64,000 nucleotides of DNA from assembly GCF_000142905.1 (NCBI RefSeq), contig NW_013657664.1, positions 361,172 through 425,171 on the forward strand. The letters are read 5' to 3'. The notes beneath the pieces were generated by a model. That model was not told where the DNA came from and made no database searches. It was given only the letters and a program-made list of their open reading frames with translations. Every line of letters starts with the position of its first letter. Positions within the stretch are counted from its first letter, which is position 1. Source of the DNA: Thecamonas trahens ATCC 50062 (taxonomy: Eukaryota > Apusozoa > Apusomonadida > Apusomonadidae). The translations under genes and the position numbers were made by a program. This document shows, piece by piece, positions 11,001-19,898 of the stretch.

Positions 11001-12008
11001 GTTGGGCCCGCCTCTGACTCAAACTCGGACTTTATCGCCTACTCTGAATACGAGTCTGGTGTTCTTCCGACATCCATCGCAACGAGATCGGTTTGCCAGA
11101 CAGAGTGGGAGGACTCGGGAACGACGGTGCCTGTGGCGCGGGCACGGTTGCCCATGACCGCGTCGGTCCGACGCACAGCCAGTCCGGTTGTAGCGGTGCC
11201 GTCGCACTTTGACTCGCAGCAGTTGACGACGACCTTGCTTGACATGTCTGCGTCGAGCATGCCAGAGCTTCCGTCCATGACAAGCTGTGGCTCACTGCCT
11301 GTAGTGGCCGAGGAACGAGCTCCCGGATCCGAGGCTGCGTCGAGCAAGGTCTCAGACGAGGTGTACACAGCCAAGGAAGTGACGCTCCTGCTGCGTACAG
11401 TTGTAGAACACATGTCCTCAGCGCTGGCTGTGGAGAAGTCGCCGGATGCGGTCGGGCTCGATGCACAGCTCGCCAGCTACGATCCGCTTGCCGAGCTTGA
11501 GGCCCTTGTTCGGCGCTCACGTAAGGATGACGGCGGGCTGGCTTCGAGCGTCGCACTGCAAGAGGTTGTGGCCATGGTGCTGCGGCATGCGCAGCACTTG
11601 CAGCAGCTCCACGCCCACTACCGCAAGCAAATGGCCAAGGTACTCGGCTCGCTCCCGAGCAGCGGTGAGCCGCTTGCCGACGTCACCAACCGGCAGTTGT
11701 GGCCGTTGCCTGGCCTTGCGCCCAAGCGAAGCAACTCTCCCCCGCGAGCCCCGACCGAAGGCGCCGACTCGTTCCTGCAGCGCAACACGGCGTTCCTCGA
11801 GTCGCGCGATGAGCATCGCCAGCAGCTCCGGACACTCTATGCTCAGCAAGAGTCGCTCAAGTTTGAGCTCACGCTGCGGGCGACCCACAAGGTCGAACGG
11901 ACCCATGTCGCGCTGCAGCCTATTGTCATGCCGGCGCCGCTCCTGCCACCAGACGAGATCCGGCGGCAGCACGGGGTGGAGCGCGCTTCCAAGAGCAACG
12001 CGGTGTAG
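8058..12008 (+). CDS. Ser/Arg-rich protein with an N-terminal helical domain
   Basis: A 1316-residue protein starting MADKVPDSLNRSLSHLD. A predicted long helical bundle or coiled coil covers about residues 180-360, including HEFGRLKDLFVGSDLP and LTTKNSELVQAYAELEHR; its shape recalls BAR/AH-type bundles but I cannot prove that. Residues about 430-485 are dense in SR/RS dipeptides. The next 600 or more residues are low-complexity Ser/Pro/Arg with many S-P and R-S sites, suggesting phosphorylation. A second helical region near the C-terminus includes ALQEVVAMVLRHAQHLQQL. It is divergently arranged with the C2 gene. A cytoskeletal or membrane scaffold would fit, but no function can be assigned. 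Confidence 0.75.
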   Translation: MADKVPDSLNRSLSHLDALTRARSKSPNRPSGSRHLVRTATRNRRLVDLGGEGMQRAGSMAGTLQQNMQLSMGNVMDSAPSEPMLDEPRTPRTPRTPGRRRSGGRREKPTSVSPKQARRGSGRRKRRESLSQETGIASFTSLRLSKANAENSRSISLNSPMTPVSFPLGASAGRLDGAAYRRAVTALAAMGDTAHITHASMLDACDEVVTATAGLETTLHEFGRLKDLFVGSDLPLALQLNATLAVSKVFRAKSELYEPIFKLIDMMRAISKPWQAREDSLNVIRSKLTTKNSELVQAYAELEHRQDELKAIKAKLNQSRWAAFAQALLNKQVAMTKFSAFEATVSSLRASLEKARRKVSSSASTQRQATAAALVERLARQRSSSLTLSSSQIQINTRAAVASAAIHARGAQLPPTTVIASPTHVDSASTGGTARTHSRSRAASRSRSRARSRSRTASRASSRPRSRSQARSRSRTRSRRSSISHSETLLDTSSVQASTKMTSQLAKDLIRMEQALRAASRESQRTLQSQRASDSIVSDSGLQNHDDDPRFSLSRGAATSKSALDVTALRKTGLSGVVSQVMLPSLSSPPVPEVFVSRMDSLASVASEVHHAAADNSMNTSISELVRTAPADGTFAAGSPMGARSASQTNEERRSHDDTGIERRTASGRRVRVRIQRANTSAAVLDLGHGHEPQPPPAAHRRRGARSPSRGGKRRRRSSVDAARELASSRVHTGNVLEVLGFEPAAGDIDDAINKIRVDAATMAHSKSTENVGLAPSTSPTPGSRVRPSSATRLDAKELGLKQADEEHDAVLVALRKKKDALESTTSQSGSRSPVRSNSRSRPRRASRTSLSPNPLPAPPQHGKPRLAQPVNTMVERPLSSSTKRRRSISVSNPSSRASSPERSTSNTPTNSCGAGVDESSSDTSIPSQRALESEHSSNSSSVSSSSSTSSTSRSSSDDSSRHSSLGNDRSLSPPPSSHPDVGPASDSNSDFIAYSEYESGVLPTSIATRSVCQTEWEDSGTTVPVARARLPMTASVRRTASPVVAVPSHFDSQQLTTTLLDMSASSMPELPSMTSCGSLPVVAEERAPGSEAASSKVSDEVYTAKEVTLLLRTVVEHMSSALAVEKSPDAVGLDAQLASYDPLAELEALVRRSRKDDGGLASSVALQEVVAMVLRHAQHLQQLHAHYRKQMAKVLGSLPSSGEPLADVTNRQLWPLPGLAPKRSNSPPRAPTEGADSFLQRNTAFLESRDEHRQQLRTLYAQQESLKFELTLRATHKVERTHVALQPIVMPAPLLPPDEIRRQHGVERASKSNAV

Positions 12009-12061
12009 ACGCGTGGTAAAAGTAGGCTGTTACTAGGACATGCTGCGACACATATGGTCGG

Positions 12062-12708
12062 TCAGTCGTCGAGCTCGTGCTCAGCACGGAGGGCCTTCAT
12101 GGCCTCGTAGCATGCGGTGATGCGCGGGTAGGCACGGAAACAGTCCGAGGGGATGTAGTCGGCCTGGCCGGCGTCGTACATCTGGATGTAGCCATAGATC
12201 TTGAGGTCGGCGATGGTAGGGTGCGAGGCGACAGCAAAGGTGTCGGACTGCGTGTTCTTAGCAAGGATGGCCTCGACAGCCTCAAACCAGCGGGTGAGCG
12301 GGCCATCCAGGATCTCCTTTCGCATGGCCTTCTTCTTCTCTTCATCCTTCTCCCGTCCCGACGAGCCGAACAGGTTGTACCCATCCTCCACCGCGCTCAG
12401 CAGCTCGTCGACTGCCAGCAGCGTATCCACGTTATCCGTCGGATACCAAAGGCTACCGCCGGACAATGCTCCCCGAAACGCCACATACCGCAGAATGGCG
12501 TTGCTCTGCGAGTACGTCCGCCCGGCCACCTCGGCCACAGGCAGCGAGCCAAACGGCAGCGCCCGGAGGCCTTGAGCTCGCCAAACTCGGTAAAGGTCAC
12601 CCCTCGGTACTCGTGCGGCACGTTAGTGAGCTTGAGCAGATCCTTGATCGGTCCACCGCGTCCGTAAGCACCGGCAAAGTACGTCACAACAACAGGGGCG
12701 GTCGCCAT
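12062..12708 (-). CDS. Glutathione S-transferase (sigma-like), frame broken once
   Basis: The N-terminus (MATAPVVVTYFAGAYGRGG) is a thioredoxin-fold GST start with the usual YF near residue 10. After a one-base break near 12570, the second frame continues LPFGSLPVAEVAGRTYSQS and the glutathione-binding SNAILRY motif, followed by the helical C-terminal domain. Inserting one base where GG occurs in AAGGCC (minus strand) gives an intact protein of about 215 residues, the normal GST length. No GT-AG intron fits the junction. I therefore read this as one gene with a sequencing undercall or a real one-base deletion. It would act as a cytosolic glutathione conjugating or isomerising enzyme. Confidence 0.85.
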
Positions 12709-12947
12709 AGCAATCTGTCCTCGTAGTCAGGTGCGGGTGCTGGCCCGTGTCGTACGCAAGAAAATGAAGCCGGGAGCAAGTCAGGAGTGAAGAGGGGGGA
12801 GGGGGGTGCGGAAAAAATATTTCATGACGGCGTATTGGTTGGCAACCAACTTGCGCCCTGTCTCCATATTGAAGGCCGTGCTGCCAATGAGTGTCGCACC
12901 ACGCCTCCCTCGTCACCACCCACGACGACAACCAAGGACCTCACCTC

Positions 12948-12952
<5 letters not shown>

Positions 12953-13003
<51 letters not shown>
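12953..13003 (+). repeat. (CA)n dinucleotide microsatellite
   Basis: About 25 CA units lie immediately upstream of the ATG of the next gene. The C-rich sense-strand composition is shared with many leaders in this window. Confidence 0.95.
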
Positions 13004-13005
<2 letters not shown>

Positions 13006-13006
<1 letters not shown>

Positions 13007-14433
13007 TGGACTCGGGCCGCATGGGTGCTGGGAGGATTGATGAAAGGTGGCGCCAAAGGAGGGTATGGAATGGACGGCTGGCAGAGAGGACAGCCACAGA
13101 CGACGGCCTCGTGTGCCAGCTGCCTCGGCAGAGACACCGACTACACAACCAGGGCCGGCGGCGCAGAAGAAGGCAAGCACGGCAGCCGAAGCTGCTGACT
13201 TTGGTTGTGGCGTGCATTCTGGGGGCACTGTGGCTCTCGGGGTGCGGCGCAGCGGCTGGCGACGTGGCCAGAGGCGCCATGGTGTTGCGCAACGGAACCG
13301 GGACTGACACGGCTCCGGAGGTGGTCCACAAAAAGAGCGGTCCATCGCTCCCTGTTGTTGTCGTTGTCTGTCTCATTCTTATCGCCTTTGGCTGCCTCTG
13401 CCTCCTACCTGCGCTGGTGTGGCAGAGCTACATGCTCCGACGACGCAAGCCTGTTCAGGCTGCTGATGCGCTCGCGGCGTCGCGGGTCTCGCTGCCGTCC
13501 GACTATGAGGGGAGCAACGTGGCCACGCCCGGGCGAACGCGAGACGTCATGGCGTCGCATGGCCACTTGCGACGGATGTCTGTCGACATCGATTCAGACT
13601 GGTCGGATGATCGGGCGATGCGTCCGCAACAGCCGCTGTTTCATTCTCCGTCGGCGGTGCGGCGGTCGGGCTCGCTCCTCTCGCCGCAGCCTTCGATCGA
13701 GGCCTTCACCTCGGACTCGGACAATCCGTCGCTGCTTGGCGGAGAGCTCCATGGCTCCAAGTCGCGCTTGCGGGCGACAGCGATGTTGCCACCGGCGAGA
13801 ATACTGCGGCGCCACTCGGGCGCGGAGGCGATGAACCTCGACGCTGTGCGGCAGCTGTCTAGCACGGCCTCCATCTCGATGCCGTTCCCGCGCAACAGCG
13901 CGGCGTCGCTCCTGCGCTCACCATCGCATGATTTGGGTGGCCTTGTTCAGTCCAAGTCGACGTCGTCCATGCCCGACGTCGGTACCGTGCCCATTATCGG
14001 TGGTGGGACGTTCCAAGTGCCACCGGCCGTGCTCCGCAACGTCGGCCACTCGCGGGCTGGAACGGCGTCATCGATCCACGACAGCTCGGTCAACGGGTTG
14101 ATGGTGACAGGCGAGATTGTCAGCGCGTCGTCACCGAGGAGGACCGTCTCTTCGCTCGCCAACTCGAGCATGCTCTCAAGCTCGTCCAGCTCGAGCATCC
14201 AGTCGGCGTCGTCATCGTCGTCGACGATGACGACGGGCGCAGACGCAACGCGGACGGCCTCGATGTCATTAACGTCACGTGCGACACCGCGTGTGCTCAC
14301 TCAGTCGGCGCCGCGAATGGGCAACAGGCTATCGCCACGCCGGGGGTCACCACGCCAGGCGTCGTCGTCGCGGGACCCGTCACCGTCCTCGTCGGCGCTG
14401 CCCACACCGACAGACACCCCCCGTCTTGCCTGA
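13006..14433 (+). CDS. Predicted membrane protein with Ser-rich cytoplasmic tail
   Basis: 475 residues, starting at the first ATG after the CA repeat. The first 60 residues are strongly basic. A hydrophobic stretch follows at about 63-85 (LLTLVVACILGALWLSGCG), and a clear transmembrane helix at about 115-140 (LPVVVVVCLILIAFGCLCLL). The remaining 330 residues are Ser/Arg/Pro-rich, low-complexity and probably cytoplasmic. A short loop with one NGT sequon lies between the two hydrophobic segments. No known domain is visible. It could be a type II or hairpin membrane anchor, and I give no function. It ends 20 bp from the convergent TBC gene. Confidence 0.62.
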
Positions 14434-14453
14434 GCGAGGCGAGCGGTCTTCGT

Positions 14454-15754
14454 TTAGACGGTGCTACACGTTGAGACTCGGCGCAGCACGAGCCACAACC
14501 TTGGGGAGAGCTTGATGCTGCGGACAGCGGCAAAGAGGTCGGCGTCCGATGTGTCGTGCGGGAGCCGGCCCGAGAGCAGCAGCATGGCGCCCTCAAAGTC
14601 CTCGGCCAACAGCTGGTCGCGAAGGTACAAGAGGATGCCGAGCGCCATGTGAAAGATAAAGACCTGGCCGTGGATGAAGAGATAGTCCCACGCGTGGGCA
14701 GCGAGATCGAGGGGCAGCGCCCGCGCGAACAGGGTCATGACCCATGGCACGAGGTAAAGGTTTGGCTGGAGGCCAACGGCATCGAGGTGGATGGCGAGGT
14801 CTGGCAAGACCTCGTGAGCGAGAGCATTGAACTCATCCATCCACCGAGACAGCTCGTCGGTTTCGAGCCGAAAGAACGCTGCCAGCAGTGGCATGTTGAG
14901 AAGGGTGCAAAAGGCGACAAAGGCGTCGTAGAGCGGAAGATTGAGAAGGAGAAGCGCAGCAGGGAACGACATGCCCTGCACATACCCCATATCGGGTCGG
15001 TAGCAGACAAAGGCGCCAAGCACGTCACGGAGCTGGTCATGCATCGGGCCGCCCTCGTCAAAGATCGAGAGCTCTGGATAGGTGCGTGGGAGATCGAGGT
15101 AGATGCCGAGCAACGAGTGCTCGCGCGGCGCAAGGCTCGTCTCGCCGTCGGCCGCCCCGCTCTGACGCGCAGCCCGTGCCAGACTGTGTGCCTCGCTCGC
15201 CTTGCTCCGCAGAATGTCGAACAGATCCGGAGTGATTGATAACGGGTTGCCCAGCGCCGCCGCCCACACCCGCGGCCTCGCCGACGACGGCACGCCCAGC
15301 CGCAGCAGCTCGGCCACCTTTTTGCGCTGCTTCTTGCTTGCGCCCGCTCCCAGGCCATTGCCATGGATAAGCTCCATCCATGCTGCCTTGGACGAGACCA
15401 GCTTGTCCTCCCGCCGCGTCGCAGCCTTCCTGCTCTTGGCCTCGGCAGCGGCGGCCTGCTTCTTCATCTTACGCACAAGCTTGGCGTGCCGCGCTGCCTC
15501 GGCCCGTGACTTTGGCGGCAGCGATCTGCAGCTCCAGGCGTGTGAGTGCGGGGAGAGGAGGGAGAAGGGGGGGGGGGGGGGGGAGAGAGGGGCGGTCAAG
15601 CGACGTACTCGGGTCGGGCAGACGCCACCTCGGGCGAGTACGGGTCGGGGTCGGGGTCGGACCCCGAGCCTACAGCCAGGCGAGAAGGAGTGGTCGGCAG
15701 AGGCTGGGCAGTCAATGTAGCCGGAGCTTCGTCATGCGTCCCCTCTGCACCCAT
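14454..15754 (-). CDS. TBC domain RabGAP (TBC1D12/14-like)
   Basis: Exon 2 (15525-14454) holds a complete TBC domain. Exon 1 (15754-15609, minimal) joins across an 83 bp GTACGT-CAG intron whose 3' end is a run of about 17 C on the sense strand. Both catalytic fingers are present: the arginine finger in GIYLDLPRTYPELSIF and the glutamine finger in YVQGMS. RPDMGYVQGMSF and HAWDYLFIHGQVF are typical of the family. Such proteins speed GTP hydrolysis by Rab GTPases in membrane traffic. A Lys/Ala-rich helix precedes the domain. The start at 15754 is the first in-frame ATG (405 residues); coding-like sequence continues upstream, so the N-terminus may be longer. Confidence 0.88.
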
Positions 15755-16433
15755 GCCGCCCGCACCAGGCTCGATGCCCGCACCAGCCTCGGCACTGCCG
15801 TCGCCTTCCGTCCACGACAAGCTTGCCGAGCCCCGTCGGCGCTTGACAAGCCATCCCACGACATATGTGCCGTCTGTGGCTGTGAGGCTGTGAGGCTGTG
15901 AGGCTGTGAGCCTACGGCTTTGAGCGTTGAGTGTGCCCTGCCAGAAAAGACCATGCCCATGGCCATGACCGAAAGAGGTCGGACACGGCAGCTGTCGCGG
16001 ACGTTCTGCTCGGTCAACATCAGCTCCAAGCAAAGAACGCGCTGCATCCGTCTGCCGTCCACGCCGTCCACTCGGAGGTCGCTAGCCTCGAGTTTCTGTA
16101 TGGACAGCGCGTGGATGGCGGCAGGGTCCGCGCCGGCCCTCCTGGCCGTGGGCGATCATCGCCACCAAGTCACCATCGGTGCCGATGGCCTCGATCAGCG
16201 CCAAGGCGAGCATGTCCATGTGGAGGCCACCGAAGCCTGGCAGCCGATGCAGCTATCCTGTGCCGCCTCCGCAAACACAATCTGCATCAGCAGCAAGCGC
16301 CGCCGTCGACCATGCCGGCCTTGGCAGAGAAGGCGACTCGTTCGCTGCATTTGCACTTTACGACCTTTTTTCGCCCAGTCGCTCGCCTTCCGTCCCCCTC
16401 CACCGCCCACACCTCTCTTTCTCGTCCACTGCC
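15755..16433. other. Unresolved stretch with fragmented coding signal
   Basis: On the minus strand, protein-like segments occur in different frames: MDMLALALIEAIGTDGDLVA near 16212, then DPAAIHALSIQKLEASD near 16120, then TDGTYVVGWLVKRRRG near 15870. They do not join through convincing introns. An eightfold-base tandem repeat (GTGAGGCT, four copies, about 15881-15912) sits at the last frame change. This may be the damaged or misread N-terminal half of the TBC gene, or a separate broken gene. The last part also carries the C-rich leader of the plus-strand gene at 16434. Confidence 0.4.
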
Positions 16434-17603
16434 ATGGGTGACGAGGTCTCGGCTCGCTTGCCGCTCAAGGACATTGCCGAGGACGCGGCCGGGTCGGCCT
16501 TGGCGGTGGTGCGGGACGTGACCCGCCAGGCGCTAGAGCAGCTCGCAGGGACGCTGCTGGCGGAGGCCACGGCGCGGTGTGAGACGGCAGGCGCGGCGGC
16601 AGAAGCTCGCGCCGCCAGGCTCGAGACCGAGCTAGCTCGCACGCGAGAGCTGCTGCAGAAGAGCGAGGAGGAGCGTGCAAAGCTGAAGCGCCGAGTCGAC
16701 GAGCTCGTGGGAATAGTGAGCGGGAAGAGGGCTGAGCACAGCGAGCGGAAGCGGAAGCGGAAGCGGGCAGTCGAGGCGGCGACGACAATGACGGATGCAG
16801 CAGCAGCGCCACCCCCGCGGGAGGACCGAGCGCAGAAGATGCGCGCGGCTGCGCCTGTGATCGACGTCTTGGACGATGTTGAGTCAGGCTCGCCGCCGCC
16901 GGCCAAGAAGCCGCGGAGCCGCAAGTCGAAAAAGGCGCTCAAGCTCCGTGGGCGGAGGGTGTACAACCGCGACGACGAGCAGAGCGTGGGGAGCCCAGCG
17001 TCGGTCGCCACCATTCCGCCGCCGGCGGCGTTTCCGGCGATGGCGCGGTCGACATCGATCACACCCGGGCGCGATGCAACGCGGCCAGCGGCGGGCAGCT
17101 GCAACGACATTGACGACTCGCCGTCCAAGCCGCGGCCGGCGGTCCGGACGACGCGCTCGCCCGACTTTGCCTACAACGAGGTGGTCCGCAACCGCGCTGA
17201 GCGGTCGCGACTCCAAGGCTTTACCTGCGAGATGTGCAAGGCATTTTACGAGGCGTGCGGCGTGTTCAATGACAACTGCGAGCACGACGCCGTCGTTCAG
17301 GCCGCTTCGCGCCACCGCGCACGCTATCCCAAGCCGGCCACGCCCGAAGGATACTGGCAAATCGGATTCTCGTCGTCGGCCGAGGCCATCGACCTCTCGC
17401 CGGCCAACCCGCCGTCGCCGCGCCCGCCGCCACAAGAGGCCCACCTCCGACTCGAGTCGCCGCCGCCGCCCGACATGCCAGACTGGCGGCGCGCCGCCAC
17501 TGGCTTTGGCTCACTCGACAGCTCAACCATGGCGCCAGCCTCGGCCTCGTCGGTCTCGTCGGTGGCAGTTGACATGGACGCTATCACCCAGGCCACGCGC
17601 TGA
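16434..17603 (+). CDS. CtIP/Sae2/RBBP8-type DNA end-resection factor
   Basis: 389 residues. An N-terminal coiled coil (about 25-95, including LETELARTRELLQKSEEER) would mediate oligomerisation. A basic, Ser/Pro-rich linker follows. The C-terminal block at about 250-312 matches the CtIP/Sae2 family: VRNRAERSRLQGFTCEMC, then SRHRARYPKPATPEGYWQIGF-like sequence. The zinc-site CxxC and the RHR DNA-binding motif are present, but the Cys that normally precedes SRHR is replaced by Ala. CtIP activates the Mre11 complex to start resection of double-strand breaks. The gene ends 16 bp from a convergent helicase gene. Confidence 0.88.
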   Translation: MGDEVSARLPLKDIAEDAAGSALAVVRDVTRQALEQLAGTLLAEATARCETAGAAAEARAARLETELARTRELLQKSEEERAKLKRRVDELVGIVSGKRAEHSERKRKRKRAVEAATTMTDAAAAPPPREDRAQKMRAAAPVIDVLDDVESGSPPPAKKPRSRKSKKALKLRGRRVYNRDDEQSVGSPASVATIPPPAAFPAMARSTSITPGRDATRPAAGSCNDIDDSPSKPRPAVRTTRSPDFAYNEVVRNRAERSRLQGFTCEMCKAFYEACGVFNDNCEHDAVVQAASRHRARYPKPATPEGYWQIGFSSSAEAIDLSPANPPSPRPPPQEAHLRLESPPPPDMPDWRRAATGFGSLDSSTMAPASASSVSSVAVDMDAITQATR

Positions 17604-17619
17604 GGTCAGAGCAGCCGGT

Positions 17620-19716
17620 TTACTCAAACTCAGCCGCCGACCGATACTCGCCCACGTCCATGAGGTGGTTGACGAGGCACTCAATGAACGGATCTTTGCT
17701 GACAGTCTCAACATCGCACACCACGACGACCAGCTTGCGCGCTCGGGTCACCGCCACGTTGAGCCGGCGCTGCTCGGCGAGGAACCCGAGCTCGCCATTG
17801 TCGTTGGACCGCACCAGCGAGAGCACAATCGCCTCCTTTTCCATGCCCTGGAACGAGTCGACGGTCCCAATGTGGACGCCTGTGTAGCGATCGTCGGCAA
17901 GCACGCTCCGCAGGTGCCCGACCTGGGCGTTGTAAGGGGTGATGATGCCAACTGTGTCAGGGCTAAGCCCTGCATCAAGCAGCTCGTCCACCATGCCGGC
18001 CACTGCTTGCGCCTCGCCGGGGTTGTACTTGGAGCCCGAGTCGTCGTCGGCCACCTCCCACATGTCGCACCCGGTCGAGTCGACCACAACCGCCGGCGCC
18101 AGCGTTGTCTCGGTCTCAGCCACTCCCGGCAAGTCGGCAAGCACCGCGGCGGCGACAGACTCGTGCGCCTCCAGCTCGCCGCCGTACATGGCCGCCGATG
18201 CCCACTCGCACACCGCAGCGTGCATCCGGTACTGGACCTTGAGCATGTGGCCGGCGGTGCCGTCGTGCATGGCCATCAGCCGATCAAATAGCGTCGTTTC
18301 CAGGCGAGCCTGGACCTCCTTTCGACTGCTCTTGATCGTCGGTGGGAGCTGCTTGTGGTCGCCAGCGAGGATGGCACGTTTGCCCTTGAGCAGCGGGATC
18401 CAGCACGAGGCTTCAAGCGCCTGGGCGGCCTCGTCAATGATGACGACGTCAAAGTGGCGTGACCGCAGCGTCCGCGAGTCGGCGCCTTGGCTGGTGGCGA
18501 GGACCACCTGTGCCCGGCCGACGACGTAGTCAACAACCCGACCCTCGCGCTCGCGCGCCTCCTTACGCAGCGCCCGATTCTCGCTGTAGAGCTTGCGCGC
18601 CTCACCCCGGTTCCGCGTCTTGCTCACCGCCCGCAGATTGGCGTCCATCTCAGCCCGAATGTCAGCAACGAGCGCCGCCCCGTCCGATGCCGCCGCCTTG
18701 GCGTCGAGGCAATGGTTGAGAACTTGCGGGAGGAGCCTTGCGGGGTGCCCAACCCGGACAACGTCCACGCCCGACGCGATGAGGCCAAGCGCAAGGTTGT
18801 CAACCGCCACGTTTGACGGTGCCGTCGCCAGGATCCGTGTCTCGGGTGCGCGCAGCAGGATCTGGTGCACGATCTCGACGAGCGTCGTTGTCTTGCCGGT
18901 CCCTGGTGGGCCATGCACAAGAAACACGTCCTGCGACGCCAGTGCCAGTGCCACCGCTTCTTGTTGAGACGCATTGAGAGTCGCATTGACCCACGGCAGC
19001 TCGCCACAGCTCGCTATCGCCGCCTCGCGCGACGGGCTCCAGCACGGCTTCCGCCCCTCAAAAGCAACGCCAATCACCGCCTGCCCACACTCTGGGCCCG
19101 AGCGCCGAGTCGGATCGCTCAGCCTGTTGAGTGCAATGAACATTCGCTTGAACGAGACCGTGTTGGCGAGCTTGTCGAGCCGAACAACGCCACGGAGAAC
19201 CTCGGCGGCTTCGTCCTCGCTCGCACTTGCACCCTCGAACGACTTTAGCGCAACAACCAGGGCATCGTCAGCAACGCGCACGACAACGCCCGTCACTCGC
19301 CGGACACCGTCGCCTCCGCGATCACTTTCACTCCCACTGCGATCGGCCTTGCTCTTGCTGCTCTTGCCGCCCTTGCGGCTCGCCGCGCTCGCGCTCGCGC
19401 TCGCCCCGCCCTTGCTCGCGCGGACGAGGGTGACCACGTCACCGGGCGTGAACGAGTGCGGCGGAAGGTCTGGCACGTTGGCGTTTGTCGCCCGCAGTGT
19501 CACCACCGTATGGCCACCCATACCCGTCCGCGACTCGGCCGCAACCAGGCTCGCCAGGCACACGCCCCGGGCCTCCAGCGCCCGAGCCGACAGCCGCGCC
19601 TGCGCCGCCGACAGCTCAGCCACCTCTTCGCCTTGCTCGGCCTCCAGCGCCTTGACCATGGCATCTGCCCATGTGACAACACTGTCTTCCCTGGGCGTCC
19701 TCCCTGCAGCCGCCAT
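17620..19716 (-). CDS. SF1 helicase of the UPF1-like group (IGHMBP2/Hcs1 type)
   Basis: 698 residues, close to yeast Hcs1 and shorter than human IGHMBP2; no R3H or AN1 zinc-finger extension is visible. Start MAAAGRTPREDSVV. A beta-barrel/stalk region with a Gly/Ser/Lys-rich insert precedes the motor. Motor motifs are clear: Walker A GPPGTGKTTT (about residue 268), motif II VVIIDEAAQALEAS, motif III GDHKQLPPT, GIITPYNAQV, then VDSFQGMEKEAIVLSLVRS and NVAVTRAR. These enzymes unwind nucleic acid 5' to 3' and are linked to replication (with polymerase alpha) or tRNA/translation. It is divergent from the gene at 19899. Confidence 0.9.
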   Translation of the reverse strand: MAAAGRTPREDSVVTWADAMVKALEAEQGEEVAELSAAQARLSARALEARGVCLASLVAAESRTGMGGHTVVTLRATNANVPDLPPHSFTPGDVVTLVRASKGGASASASAASRKGGKSSKSKADRSGSESDRGGDGVRRVTGVVVRVADDALVVALKSFEGASASEDEAAEVLRGVVRLDKLANTVSFKRMFIALNRLSDPTRRSGPECGQAVIGVAFEGRKPCWSPSREAAIASCGELPWVNATLNASQQEAVALALASQDVFLVHGPPGTGKTTTLVEIVHQILLRAPETRILATAPSNVAVDNLALGLIASGVDVVRVGHPARLLPQVLNHCLDAKAAASDGAALVADIRAEMDANLRAVSKTRNRGEARKLYSENRALRKEAREREGRVVDYVVGRAQVVLATSQGADSRTLRSRHFDVVIIDEAAQALEASCWIPLLKGKRAILAGDHKQLPPTIKSSRKEVQARLETTLFDRLMAMHDGTAGHMLKVQYRMHAAVCEWASAAMYGGELEAHESVAAAVLADLPGVAETETTLAPAVVVDSTGCDMWEVADDDSGSKYNPGEAQAVAGMVDELLDAGLSPDTVGIITPYNAQVGHLRSVLADDRYTGVHIGTVDSFQGMEKEAIVLSLVRSNDNGELGFLAEQRRLNVAVTRARKLVVVVCDVETVSKDPFIECLVNHLMDVGEYRSAAEFE

Positions 19717-19898
19717 CTGTATGCTCCTTCCCGTCCCGGGTCGAGTGTGCCGGTCGCTGCAGCGGCCACGGCCTGCGTTGGCTGTGGGCGGGCAGAACCA
19801 CGACCTTTTTAAAATCCACGAGTCGAGGCGCCGCTCGCTCTCGCACCAGGTTCCGCCCCGCCTCGGCACCCCTCCCTCCGCTGCGCCTGGTCCTCGCC
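19717..19898. promoter_or_regulatory. Short divergent promoter region
   Basis: 182 bp lie between the start codons of the helicase (minus) and the gene at 19899 (plus), so both promoters must be here. An A/T patch (CTTTTTAAAATCC, about 19803-19815) is the only departure from GC-rich sequence. Confidence 0.4.
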
